Source: Plumapathes pennacea
Taxonomy: Eukaryota > Cnidaria > Anthozoa > Antipatharia > Myriopathidae
DNA length: 64,000 nt
Assembly: GCA_964036295.1 (NCBI GenBank)
Contig: OZ038468.1
Span: 5,452,501-5,516,500, forward strand
Direction of reading: 5' to 3'
The position numbers and the translations under genes are program-made. This document shows positions 30,088-40,721 of the stretch, one piece after another (position 1 is the stretch's first letter; each line of letters starts with the position of its first letter). The notes beneath the pieces were generated by a model. It worked only from the letters and a program-made list of their open reading frames with translations. It was not told the DNA's origin and did not search any database.

Positions 30088-33005
30088 TTATCCATAATTA
30101 GTTCTTGCTCGAGGAAGACAGTATGATGATCTTGAAGCAAGTCTGGTGTTATAGTTGTTTTTGGTGTACTGGAAGAAAGAATGAATCAAACACGTCAGGA
30201 AGATTTCCTGAGTGATAGTCATACATAAACATGGCATTGTGAAAAAAAAAACAAGATCATGGAATTTAAGCAGTTTAAGTTTAATAAAAAGAGGATTAGT
30301 ATGCTCTTGATAAACAGAAAATGTTATCAGACGAATAGCCTTTTTCTGTAGGATAAATAAGGGGTTGACTGTGGTGTAGTAAGTGTTGCCCCAGGCTAAT
30401 AAGCCATATGTGAGATAAGGATAGATTAGTGTGTAATAAAGATTAATAAGTACGTCAAGATTAACATAGTGTCTTATTTTTGATATCACTCCAATACTAC
30501 GTTTGATCTTTTTTGAAAGATAGGAGACTTGGGCTTTCCAGTCTAAATGGCAATCAATTATCACACCTAGATAAGTAATACTGAGTTCTTGTTTCAGTGA
30601 TTGGTCTTTCAGAGTAAGTTTAACATCATAATTTGTTTTCTTTTGGGGGGGATGAAATATGACAAAGCACGATTTTCCAATGTTAAGTGAAAGTTTGTTT
30701 GCACAAAGCCATTCATGGACAGATATAAGTTCATTATTAACAACAGATTCTAGTCTTGGCAAACTTTTGTCAGCATAAAAGAGGTTGGAATCATCAGCAA
30801 AAAGGTGGAATTTAAATATCTTCGAAGAGTTTTGGAAATCATTTATATATAGCAGAAAAAGTAGTGGTCCAAGAACTGAGCCTTGAGGAACACCACATGA
30901 GATGTGTCTGGTTTCTGATCTGATGTTTCCCAAAGAAACAAATTGCTTTCTATTTTCTAAATATGATTTAAACCAATCATTTGCTATTCCCCTTATCCCA
31001 TAATGTTCGAGTTTTTGCAGTAATATGTGATGATTCACTGTGTCAAAAGCCTTGCTTAAATCAAGAAAGATGCCACAGGAGTAATTTCCACTATCAATGG
31101 CTCCCTGTACTTTGTCAGTGATTGATAAAATTGCCTGCAGTGTAGAATGATTTGAACGAAAACCAAATTGTTTATTGTACACTATTTTAGCATTATTAAT
31201 GAAAGAAATTAGCCTTTTGTTCAGGATTTTCTCAAGAACTCTGTTGAATATGGATAGCAAGGAGATAGGGCGGTAATTATTTAGGCTAAGTTGAGACCCC
31301 TTTTTATAAATAGGAATAACACTAGCTAATTTGAAGCAATCAGGGACAACACCAGTGGATAGAGAAACATTAAATATAATTTCCAATGGCTTTGATACAG
31401 ACCTTTCAGCAGCTTTAAGATTTTTACAGGTATACTGTAAGGGCCAGTAGCCTTGGATGAGTTCAACTTATCAATTTCTTCCTCAATCTCTTCAGGGGTG
31501 GTCGGATGAAGATATAAACTATTGGGCACATTAGGGGGCATGAATTCTAATGCTGTCTTATTTACTGGGGGGACAGATGCAGCCAAATTGATACCTATAT
31601 TAGAAAAATGAACATTGAATGCATCGGCAATAGACTTGCTATCAGTGAGCTCAGTGTCATCCTTGAGTATTTTGTGTGGTAAAGTACTTCCCATGGGCTT
31701 CAGACTTATGATTTGCTTTATTCCTCTCCATATGTTCTTCAGGTGAGTTCTATTTGAATTAAAATATTTGTTATAGTAATTGATTTTACTGATTCTAGTT
31801 AGGTGGTTTAATTTATTTCTATATATTTTAAATTTATTTTGGTAGTATAGTGACCTTGTTTTAATGAATTTTTTATAAATTTTGTTCTTAACAATCAGTG
31901 AGGCTCTTATGCCTGAAGTTATCCAAGGTTTTGATATGTGTTTGATGTCTTTTTTGCTCAGCTGTTTAAGGGGGATATGTTTATCTACAATTTTAGATAA
32001 TTTTGAGTAAAAGGCATTAAACATTAATGTAGCATTATTGCTATCTGGAATTTCTTGGTTCCAATTTACAGACTGAAAATCTTCTAGAAGACTAGAGTCG
32101 CTGAACTGGGAATAATCTCTTCTGAAAACTTTGAAATTCTTTGGTAAGGTTGAGAATTTATTTATGATTAGAAAATTGGGTAGGTGGTCGGTTAGATCAT
32201 ACACTATATTACCACTTATAGTATGATGGACAATTGAATTGAAGAAAATGTTATCAATTAAAGTGGCTGTGTGATGGGTTATGCGAGTAGGTTGCAATAT
32301 GTGAGGGTTGAAAAAATAAGATCCCAAGGTATTTAGGAATTCATCAGTAGCAGAGTGAGAGTCTGTATTTAGAAGATTTATGTTAAAGTCACCCATTATT
32401 ATACAATATTTGTTTTCATTATTTATTTTATCAATAGTGTGGTTTACAAAGGTCATAAATGCTTCAAGATCACTGTTTGGGTGTCTATAAACAACTCCAC
32501 AGATAAGATTATGGTGGAGGTCACACTGAATTTCGATCCACAAGGATTCATAGTTGGGTGTAGATCCAGATAGGTCCATTCTTGTGGTGGAACTTAATTT
32601 TTCAGAAATAAAGAAACCCGTTCCTCCGGCATTTGATAAGCTGGGTTGAGAAACAAATGTATACCCAGGAATGGTATGATTATTTACTTGCTCATGTGAA
32701 GATTTGTATTTTGTTTCAGTTAGTCCAATTACCGAAAAAGTATGCTTCAATTCAGTTAGCATCTGTGTAAAGTTGTCAAAGTTAGCATTCATGCTTCTTA
32801 TATTGGAGTGAAGAACTGAAAAGTGATTGCTGGAAGTGCAGTTTGCAATTTCCTTACTATCTTGGAAATCACGAGTGGTATAGTAACTAAAGTTTGATTG
32901 TATAGGCACATTGAGATCAGGATCTATGCCAGAGAGATCATGGGTGGAGTTCACAGAGGATAACCGATCTAGATGAGGTAGCATGTTAATTAAGTCAAAT
33001 GACAT
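30088..33005 (-). pseudogene. LINE ORF2: endonuclease plus reverse transcriptase, frame-broken
   Basis: The N-terminal apurinic-type endonuclease shows HSNIRSM, GLTETK, GDFNINLL and TDHLPNF. The reverse transcriptase shows NNYRPISLLS, DLSKAFDTVNH, GVPQGSVLGPLLF and FADDSNLF. Frames change near 31,410 (run of A, between the EN-side and RT-side blocks) and in the C-terminal part near a T10 run (about 30,241-30,250). Otherwise long and well preserved, so the insertion looks fairly recent. Confidence 0.9.
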
Positions 33006-33110
33006 GATGTTTTGGTTAATTGTTTATAAAATTAACTGTAATGGCTCTATCAAGAGAACCATACAATAAGGACTAGTTGACAATGTCATCACAGTTACAG
33101 TTAGTTACAG

Positions 33111-33869
33111 TTACTTATCTCTAGCAGCTGCATCGTAGATCTTCTTAAGGTCATCTTCGTGTTGGATACATTTCACTGGACTAGATCCATCTCTTCGAAG
33201 TAGAATTTTACCTGCTGAAGTCCAGATAAATTTGAAGTTCAGTTCCCTTTTAGCTTGAAGGCAGCGATTGAACAGTTTCCTGTTATGGCGAGTCAGGCTC
33301 TCTCCTATATATATTCTTCTCTCAGTGGTTCTGAGCATACCAATGTCTCTTGTGGTTTTGTCATGGAGGTTTTTCCTTGCCTTGTAGAACTTGTCCCGAA
33401 TATCGCGTCGTGTAAACTTAACAATGATGGCTGGGTCACGAATGGTGGAGTTGTGATCACCATGTTGATTCCTGCCATGTTCACTCGGGAGACGATGGCT
33501 AATAGAAATGTCAGCATCAGCGACTTCGACTCCGATTTGATTCACAATAGATTGGACGATTTTGTAAGTGTTTTCATTAATCGTAGGTGGAATCCCGCGA
33601 ATTTCGAGACAGTCTCGCCGTGAGTACTGCTCCATGTTGTTCATTTCTTGTTTCTGGAGCTCCAGTTCGTTGGATAAGCGAAAACACTCGCCCTGTAGTT
33701 GCTTGTTTTCCATTGAGATTTCACTCTTGTCTTGTTCAAGCTTTGCCATCTTCTTTGTAATTTCATCGAAGCTTGCGCTCATGAATTCAACCGACTTTAG
33801 GATGGGATCCAATTTCTTGTTCAGTTTATCTTCTAGGATTTCTTCCAAGACTTCTCGTGTTAGTGCCAT
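33111..33869 (-). CDS. LINE ORF1 nucleic-acid-binding protein
   Basis: 252 residues from ATG 33,869 (MALTREVLEEI). An N-terminal coiled coil (MAKLEQDKSEISMENKQL onward) is followed by a QYSRRDCLEIRGIP motif and a C-terminal RRM-like/transposase-22-like region (AIIVKFTRRDIRDKFYKARK). This is the usual architecture of L1/CR1-type ORF1 proteins, which bind LINE RNA. Intact. Confidence 0.8.
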   Translation of the reverse strand: MALTREVLEEILEDKLNKKLDPILKSVEFMSASFDEITKKMAKLEQDKSEISMENKQLQGECFRLSNELELQKQEMNNMEQYSRRDCLEIRGIPPTINENTYKIVQSIVNQIGVEVADADISISHRLPSEHGRNQHGDHNSTIRDPAIIVKFTRRDIRDKFYKARKNLHDKTTRDIGMLRTTERRIYIGESLTRHNRKLFNRCLQAKRELNFKFIWTSAGKILLRRDGSSPVKCIQHEDDLKKIYDAAARDK

Positions 33870-34022
33870 TTCACATAAAAAGGTAGATAACAGGAAAAAA
33901 AAAAAGGAAAAAGGATAACAGAAAAAAGGTAGATGGTCTAGGTAGATGGGCAACTAAATAGCGAATATATCGAAGATATTGGGAGCCCAAAAAATTCCCA
34001 CCATCTTGATCCCTGACCGCTG

Positions 34023-34060
34023 ACATGGTCTGACCGATGGGAAACACAGCATGAGTGTCA
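34023..34060. repeat. 38-bp copy of an internal polymerase segment
   Basis: ACATGGTCTGACCGATGGGA... at 34,023-34,060 repeats 34,695-34,732 with one mismatch. It encodes the same HAVFPIGQTM peptide in both places. The outer copy sits exactly between the end of the polymerase gene and the LINE 5' end. Confidence 0.85.
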
Positions 34061-34065
34061 TAGGG

Positions 34066-37000
34066 ATTACAATGGGAGGGGTGAGCACTTCCGTCCGACA
34101 AAAGACTGGCCACCATCATTCGCTTGCTAATGACCGCACGATACGTCTTGGTACGTTCCCGAGCAAAGACGCGTTTCTGAGCATTGTGACTTTCCCGCAC
34201 AATGCTGTTGGGATAGACAATGTTAATGGTATGCGCATTAGCAGCGTCTCAAGGCGCCATACCAGCACTGACATCTTCGACCACATTGACGATTGTGTCA
34301 CGAATAGTGTCCGCCGTCAGTTTGCGACAAGCGCGCACCGTTTGCGAAATACCGCGCACTTTCACTTCTCGATCCCCATTGTCTAATTCGTACGCATAAT
34401 TCTTAGGGCCTGCACTGACAAACATCTTGATAGCGCGTCCCGGCTCAATCTCGTCTGTCAAATCACCAAAAAACTCTCCCGTCTTAATCAAGTCGCGCTG
34501 ATCTCCTGGACCCGTAGTGAAGATGATGGAATCCGTGTCCATATACAAGACGCGTTTGTCCAGAGGGTTTAGGCATTCCACATACAATTTCTTGCGTGCC
34601 AACCAAGTGGTCCAGGCCGCAATGATGACAGACACGTGAGCGGGACACATAGCATCGTCCACATGTTCTTCGCGGTAATTATATACCACCATCAACATGG
34701 TCTGACCGATGGGAAACACAGCATGAATGTCAATCTTAGGATTCGTGGCCAAAGCCATCCATTCGGACACGTCCGTCAGGTACTCGGTTTGCATCTTGTT
34801 CGTTTGCTCCCCTTGCTTGCCCCACATACCGTTCAACGATTGTTTGTTAATCGCACGATTGCCTTCGTCACGCTCCATCTTCTCGGGGTCCAAATACACA
34901 CCCGAATTGCTGCGTACGCAGCAATGAACGCAGCACGTTTTTCTTCCATGTCTACGCCAGCAGGCCATCCGCTAGCCTCTTCTTTCAATTTCTGAAACGT
35001 TTGAATATAACTGCGAAACAAATGATGCGAGCGTTGCGGATAATGCCAGACTTCCCATACTTTATGGATGCGATAGCCTTTGCGCAATGCCAATTTCACC
35101 TCTTCACTGACCCAGGTACCACGCAAACACCGCTCCCAAGGGGTGTGGTCACAATACCCCCGTTTCATCTCTTGAGCACACGTGCCACAGAGGGGGAACA
35201 TTAGCTTGTTATTACATCGATAGGGCAATACTGCATTGTACAAATCACCTGGCGGTTTGATATCACACTTGACAAACCCATAGGTTTGATGTACATCGGC
35301 TTCGGTCAGGGTGTGATTCCAGTACTGTCTGATTTCTGGCTGGCCAATGGGATAGGGGTCGTGGTCGTCTGGATCCCAACTGCCCATAGGTTCGCTGGGG
35401 CCCACTGAGGGGGGTACACTGGGGTCTAAAGGCTCCATTCTTTCCATTCTTTCGTCACGACTTATGTTCAAATTACAATCAGGATACAGTGACTTAAAAT
35501 CAAAATAGCTGATTTCTTCCTCAAGACCTGCGCTTGCATACAATTTGGTACAATCAGCAAAGTAGCTTTATGTTCACCCGTCTGTTGCTGTGTCTCAATA
35601 TCATAAAACACAAAATTGACAAAATTGTCAATGTCTCCCTCCACTATTTGCTCTTTCAAAAGATCAAAAGATCAATAGGTTGATTGAAGGGGGACACACG
35701 TCTGACAGGTTCCAAGCGACCGTCTTTGTGTTTCTTCTTGTCCACTTTGACAAGGGGAAATGAAAACGTAGGCACAAAACAGTGGTGCCCCTCGGGTTGA
35801 TTGCTTTCACACACGCGACAATAGTACTCTCCACACACGTGCGGAGGTTGATTAGCACGCTGTACATACTCGCGACCACATGTCTCACACAAACGCCATT
35901 GATTGGTGCACTGACCGTGATGTTTGTGATTTTCCAAACACTGCGGTCCGTAAAAATAGCGACGACAAATTCCGCACTGCTGTTCACGCCGTTTATTTGT
36001 TTGACGGTCTTGACAACATTTGCTCTTGCAAGCCTCGCACAGAAGAGAGCATCGATGATTCAACCGATGGTTGTGTGGTTTGTTTTGCAACTCGCAAAAA
36101 TGTTTAGCCCCCATGTAGGATTCATTCAAGGGATAAACACGTAATGACCATCATGCAATACTAGATTCAAAATTTTTTGCGTGCGCACATCCTCTTCGTG
36201 CTGTTCCTTGAAGAAAAGAGCATGATTCATATTCGTAGCATAGACGCAAATGATAAATCCTTTGGGCCGCAAATACTGAGCAAATTTCACAAGTTCCGCT
36301 TGTCCTGACCGCTGATACACACCCACATTACAGGCCAAACACAATTCGGCCGCTTTCCGTTTCCACAACTCGGGATTGTTGCGCAGTCGTCTCATGCCCC
36401 GACGCACTTGTCTCCTTTCTTCATAGTAGAGCTACCATACACCAAACATCGAGCCAAACACATCTGATCGTCCGCATCGAGAGGTGGACACACAACACTT
36501 TTGTCACGTTTCAGATTGTTCATGATGTTCACACCGTGCAGTCGATTACCACTACCCCCCACCGGCTGTCGCATTGCTGTCACGTTGACAATAACTGTGT
36601 CGTCAATCTTGAAATCACGATGTGATTGCATCACCCGTCCAAATGTTTCATTGATTACCGTATCGGTCAAATGGTAAGCTGGCATAAACGAAACGCGAAT
36701 CGGAATTTGCAATTGTCGCAATCGAAACGTTATCAGAGCGTAGTCATCGTTCTCTAAATTAGCTTCCGCCATGGCACGATGTACAAGCGCAATCAATGCC
36801 TCATTCAAATGCTCCATGTTAGTGTGCAAATCACCGGCCTCAATGGCCGCTAATTGTTGGGCCCTGGGATGAAATTGCATGTCATACTGCCGCACTCCAA
36901 ATCGACGTGACTCACGTTCCGTGCGTCGTCGTAAATCCCATTCCAAATGCCCAGCTGCTGCTGCCTCCTCTCTTTCACCACCCCCCACTTGCATATCCAT

Positions 37001-37096
37001 ATCTTCTAAAGGGTCCATCATCTCGAGTGGTTCCTCCAGAAGAGCACCTTCTCTTATAAGCTCCTCCAGCCAATCATCATCATCATCATCATTCAT
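34066..37096 (-). pseudogene. Protein-primed family B DNA polymerase, deleted and broken
   Basis: Start MNDDDDDDWL at 37,096. The N-terminal part (to 36,126) is followed by a Cys/His-rich zinc region at 36,129-35,656 (several CxxC pairs, e.g. CGICRRYFYG). The Exo I motif FYDIET is at about 35,602. Motif A (DFKSLYPDCN) follows after only about 33 codons, so most of the exonuclease and the upstream palm region is missing. Motif B is NKQSLNGMWGK and motif C is YMDTDSI (about 34,530-34,547). Frames change near 36,399 (A run), 36,130 (C run), 35,650 (an 8-bp direct repeat GATCTTTT) and 34,920. TGA at 34,249-34,251 lies in frame with the C-terminal VYPNSIVRESH block. The enzyme would copy the element from protein-primed ends. 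This copy should be inactive. Confidence 0.88.
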
Positions 37097-37143
37097 AACC
37101 TATAAATAAAAAAGACTCATATCATACACTCATATTTTCGATC
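37097..37143. promoter_or_regulatory. Very short divergent promoter (polymerase / small basic gene)
   Basis: Only 47 bp separate the two starts. CCTATAAATAAAA is present, but there is no CACGTG motif, unlike the accessory divergent promoters. Confidence 0.4.
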
Positions 37144-37551
37144 ATGTCTGAGGACTGGAACTACAACAATACACGCGGACGCAAACGCAATACCCGCGTA
37201 GGATGGACTCAGAAAGTGAGGAACGCAAGAGAAGCAAAAAGCAGACGATATGCTCACGAAAGCTACAATCAATTTTGGAAAGATGCAAAGAAATGGATGA
37301 CCCCTCCCCCTCACGTTCGCACGCACAAGCGCCGTACCCGTACCTGCCGCGATGACCTCTATGATCACTCTTTCCACAGACGGCCGGGATGGGAAACAGC
37401 ATTTCAAACGTTGTACACGAACCAAATCAAACAGCGACGCAAGCGCAATGCCAGAGAAGCTGCTCACAGAGCCACTCAAAGAGCTCACAGACGCGTTATA
37501 AGAAAAACACTTAAAAACCTCCCCAACACTCTTGCTGCTGCAATGGCCTAA
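37144..37551 (+). CDS. Basic protein, MSEDWNY family member 1
   Basis: 135 residues beginning MSEDWNYNNTRGRKRN. Rich in Arg, His and Trp, with repeated RRTRT/RRKRNAREA stretches. It shares the first ten residues with the next gene (MSEDWNYDNT), so the two are tandem duplicates that diverged behind a conserved acidic-aromatic head. Likely nucleic-acid binding. It ends about 55 bases before the second copy and has its own TATA-like sequence. Confidence 0.6.
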   Translation: MSEDWNYNNTRGRKRNTRVGWTQKVRNAREAKSRRYAHESYNQFWKDAKKWMTPPPHVRTHKRRTRTCRDDLYDHSFHRRPGWETAFQTLYTNQIKQRRKRNAREAAHRATQRAHRRVIRKTLKNLPNTLAAAMA

Positions 37552-37606
37552 ATTATTCTATAAAAAGACATCACATTAACATTATTGTCACTACTTCATC
37601 CTTATT

Positions 37607-37864
37607 ATGTCAGAAGACTGGAACTACGACAATACTCATGCACGGGACGTGCGCAACATACGAAGAGTACGTTTTAACACGCCCAACAGCCGTGGTCAAT
37701 GCAAAAACCGTGGTCGACGCAGAAACGACACCAAGTGGAAAAAAGCTTTCAAGGAATTGGCGCAAATGAAACACCGTTTCAATCAATTAAAACGGCGCAA
37801 AACACAGCGTGTTTCTACTCACACATGCGTTGTTCAAAAGACGGGAAGGCGTAGAAGACGATAA
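37607..37864 (+). CDS. Basic protein, MSEDWNY family member 2
   Basis: 85 residues beginning MSEDWNYDNTHARD. Arg-rich body (CKNRGRRRNDTKWKK) and C-terminal RRRRR. A paralogue of the preceding gene by its N-terminus; the bodies are only loosely alike. A TATAAAAAG box lies upstream (about 37,559). Role unknown. Confidence 0.6.
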   Translation: MSEDWNYDNTHARDVRNIRRVRFNTPNSRGQCKNRGRRRNDTKWKKAFKELAQMKHRFNQLKRRKTQRVSTHTCVVQKTGRRRRR

Positions 37865-37912
37865 AACACTATAAAACAGCTGTACCACTTAAAAAGTACA
37901 ATCACTTTCATC

Positions 37913-38338
37913 ATGGACACGGCCAAGTACCGATTCAAGCAAGCATTGCACGACTACCTTCATGACCGCGATCTCCAAAAACTTTTCAATCGTACCTGCA
38001 CGAGCGGACTGGCCATTCTTTTCCAATACTGCCGAGGTATTATCAAAAACATACATCACAGTTTAATCAGCATTCTGGCTCGCCGCATGAAAAAGTACTT
38101 GGGAATTACCATCCCCCCTCCGGGTTGTCACGTCACGGAAGAAAAAACCCATCAAGAGCGTGAAAACGCGATCATTCAAAACATTTTAGATGTGACTGAC
38201 CGCTCTCCCAGCGTACTGGATGGCGACCAGATCGATGGCCCCACCCCACCCCCACTGGAAACTTTGTTTGACGTCACCACCATCACCCCCCAGGAATACA
38301 TGACACTTCCACTTGAATCACTTGTAAAACATGTTTAA
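37913..38338 (+). CDS. Unknown 141-residue protein
   Basis: Begins MDTAKYRFKQALHDYLHD. The first half is helical and basic with a hydrophobic patch (GLAILFQYCRGIIKN). The second half is acidic with Pro-rich IDGPTPPPLE. AATAAAAAAC directly follows the stop as a poly(A) signal. It converges with the leftward spliced gene at 38,392. No family recognised. Confidence 0.55.
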   Translation: MDTAKYRFKQALHDYLHDRDLQKLFNRTCTSGLAILFQYCRGIIKNIHHSLISILARRMKKYLGITIPPPGCHVTEEKTHQERENAIIQNILDVTDRSPSVLDGDQIDGPTPPPLETLFDVTTITPQEYMTLPLESLVKHV

Positions 38339-38391
38339 TAAAAAACTTCAAAATTAACAGTTTTTCTGTAATCACTGAACAAACTCTGTTT

Positions 38392-39602
38392 TCACACATG
38401 GCGCTGTTTTTTAGCTGACGACTTTTCATCATCTTCTTCCTTTACATCACCACGTGGCATCAAAAAATTCACACTCGCTTTTACAAACCCGCCATGCACT
38501 CTCATACATATTTCTGGAAAAAATTTACAGCATCCCAGATGACATGGAAGCAACAGAGGGCCTATATCTGTATCATGACGACACTCAAACAAAGTGCCAT
38601 CATCATACATACTGCATGCGCGACAACATCGCAAATCGTGCGCATCCAAAGCGCGCACTGCTGCCCAGGTCAGAAAACTCTTCTCGTCATAACCCAGGAC
38701 TGCCCAGTCGCTGCGACACTGACTCATCATCCACCAACACCGGTCCCAGCGCCCCTTTTCCACTATCTTATCTTTCTTAACCTCACACAGATGCTTTTCA
38801 CCAGGAAACAGCTTTTCGCAAGCCAAGCGCGACACTTCAATATTATTCAAGAACTTGCGACGCTTTCCCTTGGCCCACTTAAACTCTTTCCACTCGTGCG
38901 GTGCTTTAGAAGTATCCCCCATCTCTATTTGGGGAAGATCATTGGCTTTCCATCGACCGTCCTGAATAAGACGAGAAAACCAAACCATTAACATTACAAC
39001 ATTTTTCAGTTGCATTAGTTATAACTTAAATTAAAATAAAAAATACGCAAAGTATTTACCTCAAACATAGTTTCGGACGGCCCTGCCTCTACGGCATCTG
39101 AAATGGTATCTTGGGCGGGCTGACTTTGACTGGTCCCTCCTCTACCCTGATTGCGTCCTTGGAATGTCTATAAATTTAATACATTTTACAATTATTATCA
39201 TTCGTGATGGATTACAACGCGTTAGCTAACTTAGCAAAAAATATACGCGCAACTACGAACATGGAACAAGGTGCCACCGACTTAATCCGAGGACTTCAAT
39301 CGAATAATCAACCCGAAATTGAACACACACCAATGAGAGGACTTGACCCCCCGTACCCCGCCAAAAAGCACCATCTCCGGCAAAGAAAAAGAAAAGAAAA
39401 CAAAGCGAATGGAATCGTGTCTTTAGCAAAAAAGGCAAACATAAAGCCCGCTACACGCCATTCGCCCCGACGATGAATGGAGTGATATATTTGATTGCTT
39501 ATACCGTAACAGCCAAAAACGACGCAAAGATCGCAGAAGACGTCGGCAAAAAAATATCAGAAAAAAAGAAAACACTTGATTTCTTGCTCTTCCATCAGCC
39601 AT
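38392..39602 (-). CDS. Cys/His-rich protein, probably three exons
   Basis: Proposed splicing complement(join(38392..38961,39060..39167,39576..39602)), 234 codons plus stop. The inner intron (38,962-39,059) has GAG|GTAAAT and TTCTCGTCTTATTCAG and is well supported. The outer intron (39,168-39,575) has a weaker donor (CAA|GTGTTT). If it is not used, translation may start at ATG 39,068. The C-terminal part holds a cysteine cluster (RCCRACSMYDD, FECRHD, CHLGCCKFF) that could bind zinc. A TATAAAAA box at about 39,640 fits a start at 39,602. The outer intron would contain an oppositely oriented gene. No family recognised. Confidence 0.5.
39207..39579 (+). pseudogene. Small basic protein with repeated EW motif, frame switches
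   Basis: ATG 39,207 (MDYNALANLAKN). Open to 39,476 in one frame, but the conserved-looking parts lie in three phases: the head, a middle with KQSEWNRVFSKKGKHKAR, and a tail DDEWSDIFDCLYRN followed by Arg/Lys runs, ending at TGA 39,579. The switches coincide with an A run (about 39,365) and a C run (about 39,467). The EW(N/S)xxF motif occurs twice. It lies antisense to the outer intron of the spliced leftward gene. A TATAAATTT box is at 39,169-39,177. Confidence 0.4.
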
Positions 39603-39816
39603 GATCACAGTTTTTGTGCTGACTTCTCCAAAAACCGCTCTTTTTATAACAATAAGATGCTTACGTCAGACCCACGTGCAACAGCCCACGTGGGTTGTCT
39701 AAAAATACATGTTTGTCTAAAAATACATTGTTTGTCAAAAATAAAATTCTTGTGACATCCCACGTGGTATTATTTATTTCATAAATACAATAACGCGCTG
39801 TAATTTTTTTCACAGC
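39603..39816. promoter_or_regulatory. Divergent promoter with three CACGTG sites
   Basis: CACGTG at 39,673-39,678, 39,687-39,692 and 39,761-39,766. TTACGTCA (inverse of TGACGTAA) lies at 39,661. A TATAAAAA box for the leftward gene is near 39,640, and a CATAAATAC box for the rightward gene is near 39,780. TTGTCTAAAAATACA-like words are tandemly repeated (about 39,695-39,740). Confidence 0.65.
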
Positions 39817-40060
39817 ATGGATGAAGTGCTAAAGAAGATTCAAACACGATTAGAAGAGCGAGAACAAATTCAAACTCGATTAAGATTGAAAGTACAATCA
39901 CTCTCAACTCTCGTTGATTCACTCGAAAAAGAAATTATAAGGCAAAAACTTCGACTCCAAATCAGACGAAGGCGAAGGAAACAGCGATGTCCCAAAAAAT
40001 GTCAAAGATGAGCAAACCGCTCAAACCGCTGAAACGCCGCCGACACTCCGACGAGAATGA
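39817..40060 (+). pseudogene. Coiled-coil protein with acidic tail, frame switch
   Basis: ATG 39,817 (MDEVLKKIQT). The strong coiled coil (about residues 5-45) has the near-repeat IQTRLEEREQIQTRLRLK. The frame open to 40,011 turns Arg-rich, while another phase after the A5 run (about 39,945) gives an acidic tail (SDEGEGNSDV, AETPPTLRRE) ending at TGA 40,058-40,060. That TGA overlaps the next ATG as ATGA. The assembled frame may therefore be off by one base, or the short basic version may be real. Confidence 0.4.
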
Positions 40061-40721
40061 ACCGTCAGCCAAAAAACAAACAAATTGTCTGGCAAAATGA
40101 GTGGGGAAAAGATGTGATCAACGATTTCAACTGGGAAAAACACATTGATCAATCCCTTCTACTCTATCACCGCCAACAAGAAACGCTCACCGACGATGAA
40201 GTCAATGCCTACTGCGACCGCTACCAAGAAGAGATCGACTGGGTGAACTTGGAAAAAATAACACCTCCCAGCTGCTACAACGACAGCAGCCATGAAAATA
40301 TGAAAGCAGAAATCCAGGAATTAAAAGAAAGCGAGGAAGGGAAAGAATGGCTAAAGAAAAAGATTGCTAAAGAAAAGCAACGACTAATCCAAGAGAAGCA
40401 ACTATTGGAACTGGATATCAGCATGCTGAAACAAGAGATCACAGAGGACATGAAAGATATGTTCTATCCAGCTCCAGACATCTTCCCCGACTGGGATAAT
40501 GAAGTCGAGCGTTTTCGTCAGTTGATGGATTGGGTCGATGAGTCTAAAGCAACCACGTGCGCGAAGACTTTGTATGGTGGATGTTTGGCCTGGCCAAGGA
40601 CAGACCTGAGCTGGAAGAAGAAATCGTGGAGAAGCACTACATGAAGCCATGGTTTGAAGAGAAACTACAAGTCATTCTGGATTATGGATTATTTGAAAAG
40701 AACAAAGACAATCATGCATAA
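40057..40721 (+). pseudogene. Acidic/charged coiled-coil protein, frame switch near the C-terminus
   Basis: ATG 40,057 (MNRQPKNKQI). Strongly charged coiled coil in the middle (KEWLKKKIAKEKQRLIQEK). The frame open to 40,644 changes near an AAA run (about 40,546) to one that continues with VREDFVWWMFGLAKDRPE to TAA 40,719-40,721. Trp-rich start of the C-terminal segment. It follows the preceding gene with ATGA overlap. No family recognised. Confidence 0.45.

Larger units (their letters stand above)
29556..34020 (-). mobile_element. LINE (non-LTR retrotransposon) inserted in the Polinton
   Basis: Read leftward, about 4.5 kb. The 5' end is near 34,020 (CAAGATGGTGGGAATT-like start on the minus strand). 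ORF1 is 33,111-33,869, and ORF2 spans 33,005-30,088. The 3' tail is a (TTGA)n microsatellite at about 29,556-29,583. It separates integrase from polymerase, which share orientation. No clear target duplication was found. ORF style suggests a CR1/L2/Jockey-like clade; the clade is not certain. Confidence 0.85.

Noticed and set aside
34660-34968. Rightward ORFs inside the polymerase region
   Set aside because: Shadows of the polymerase coding strand, which carries motifs B and C.
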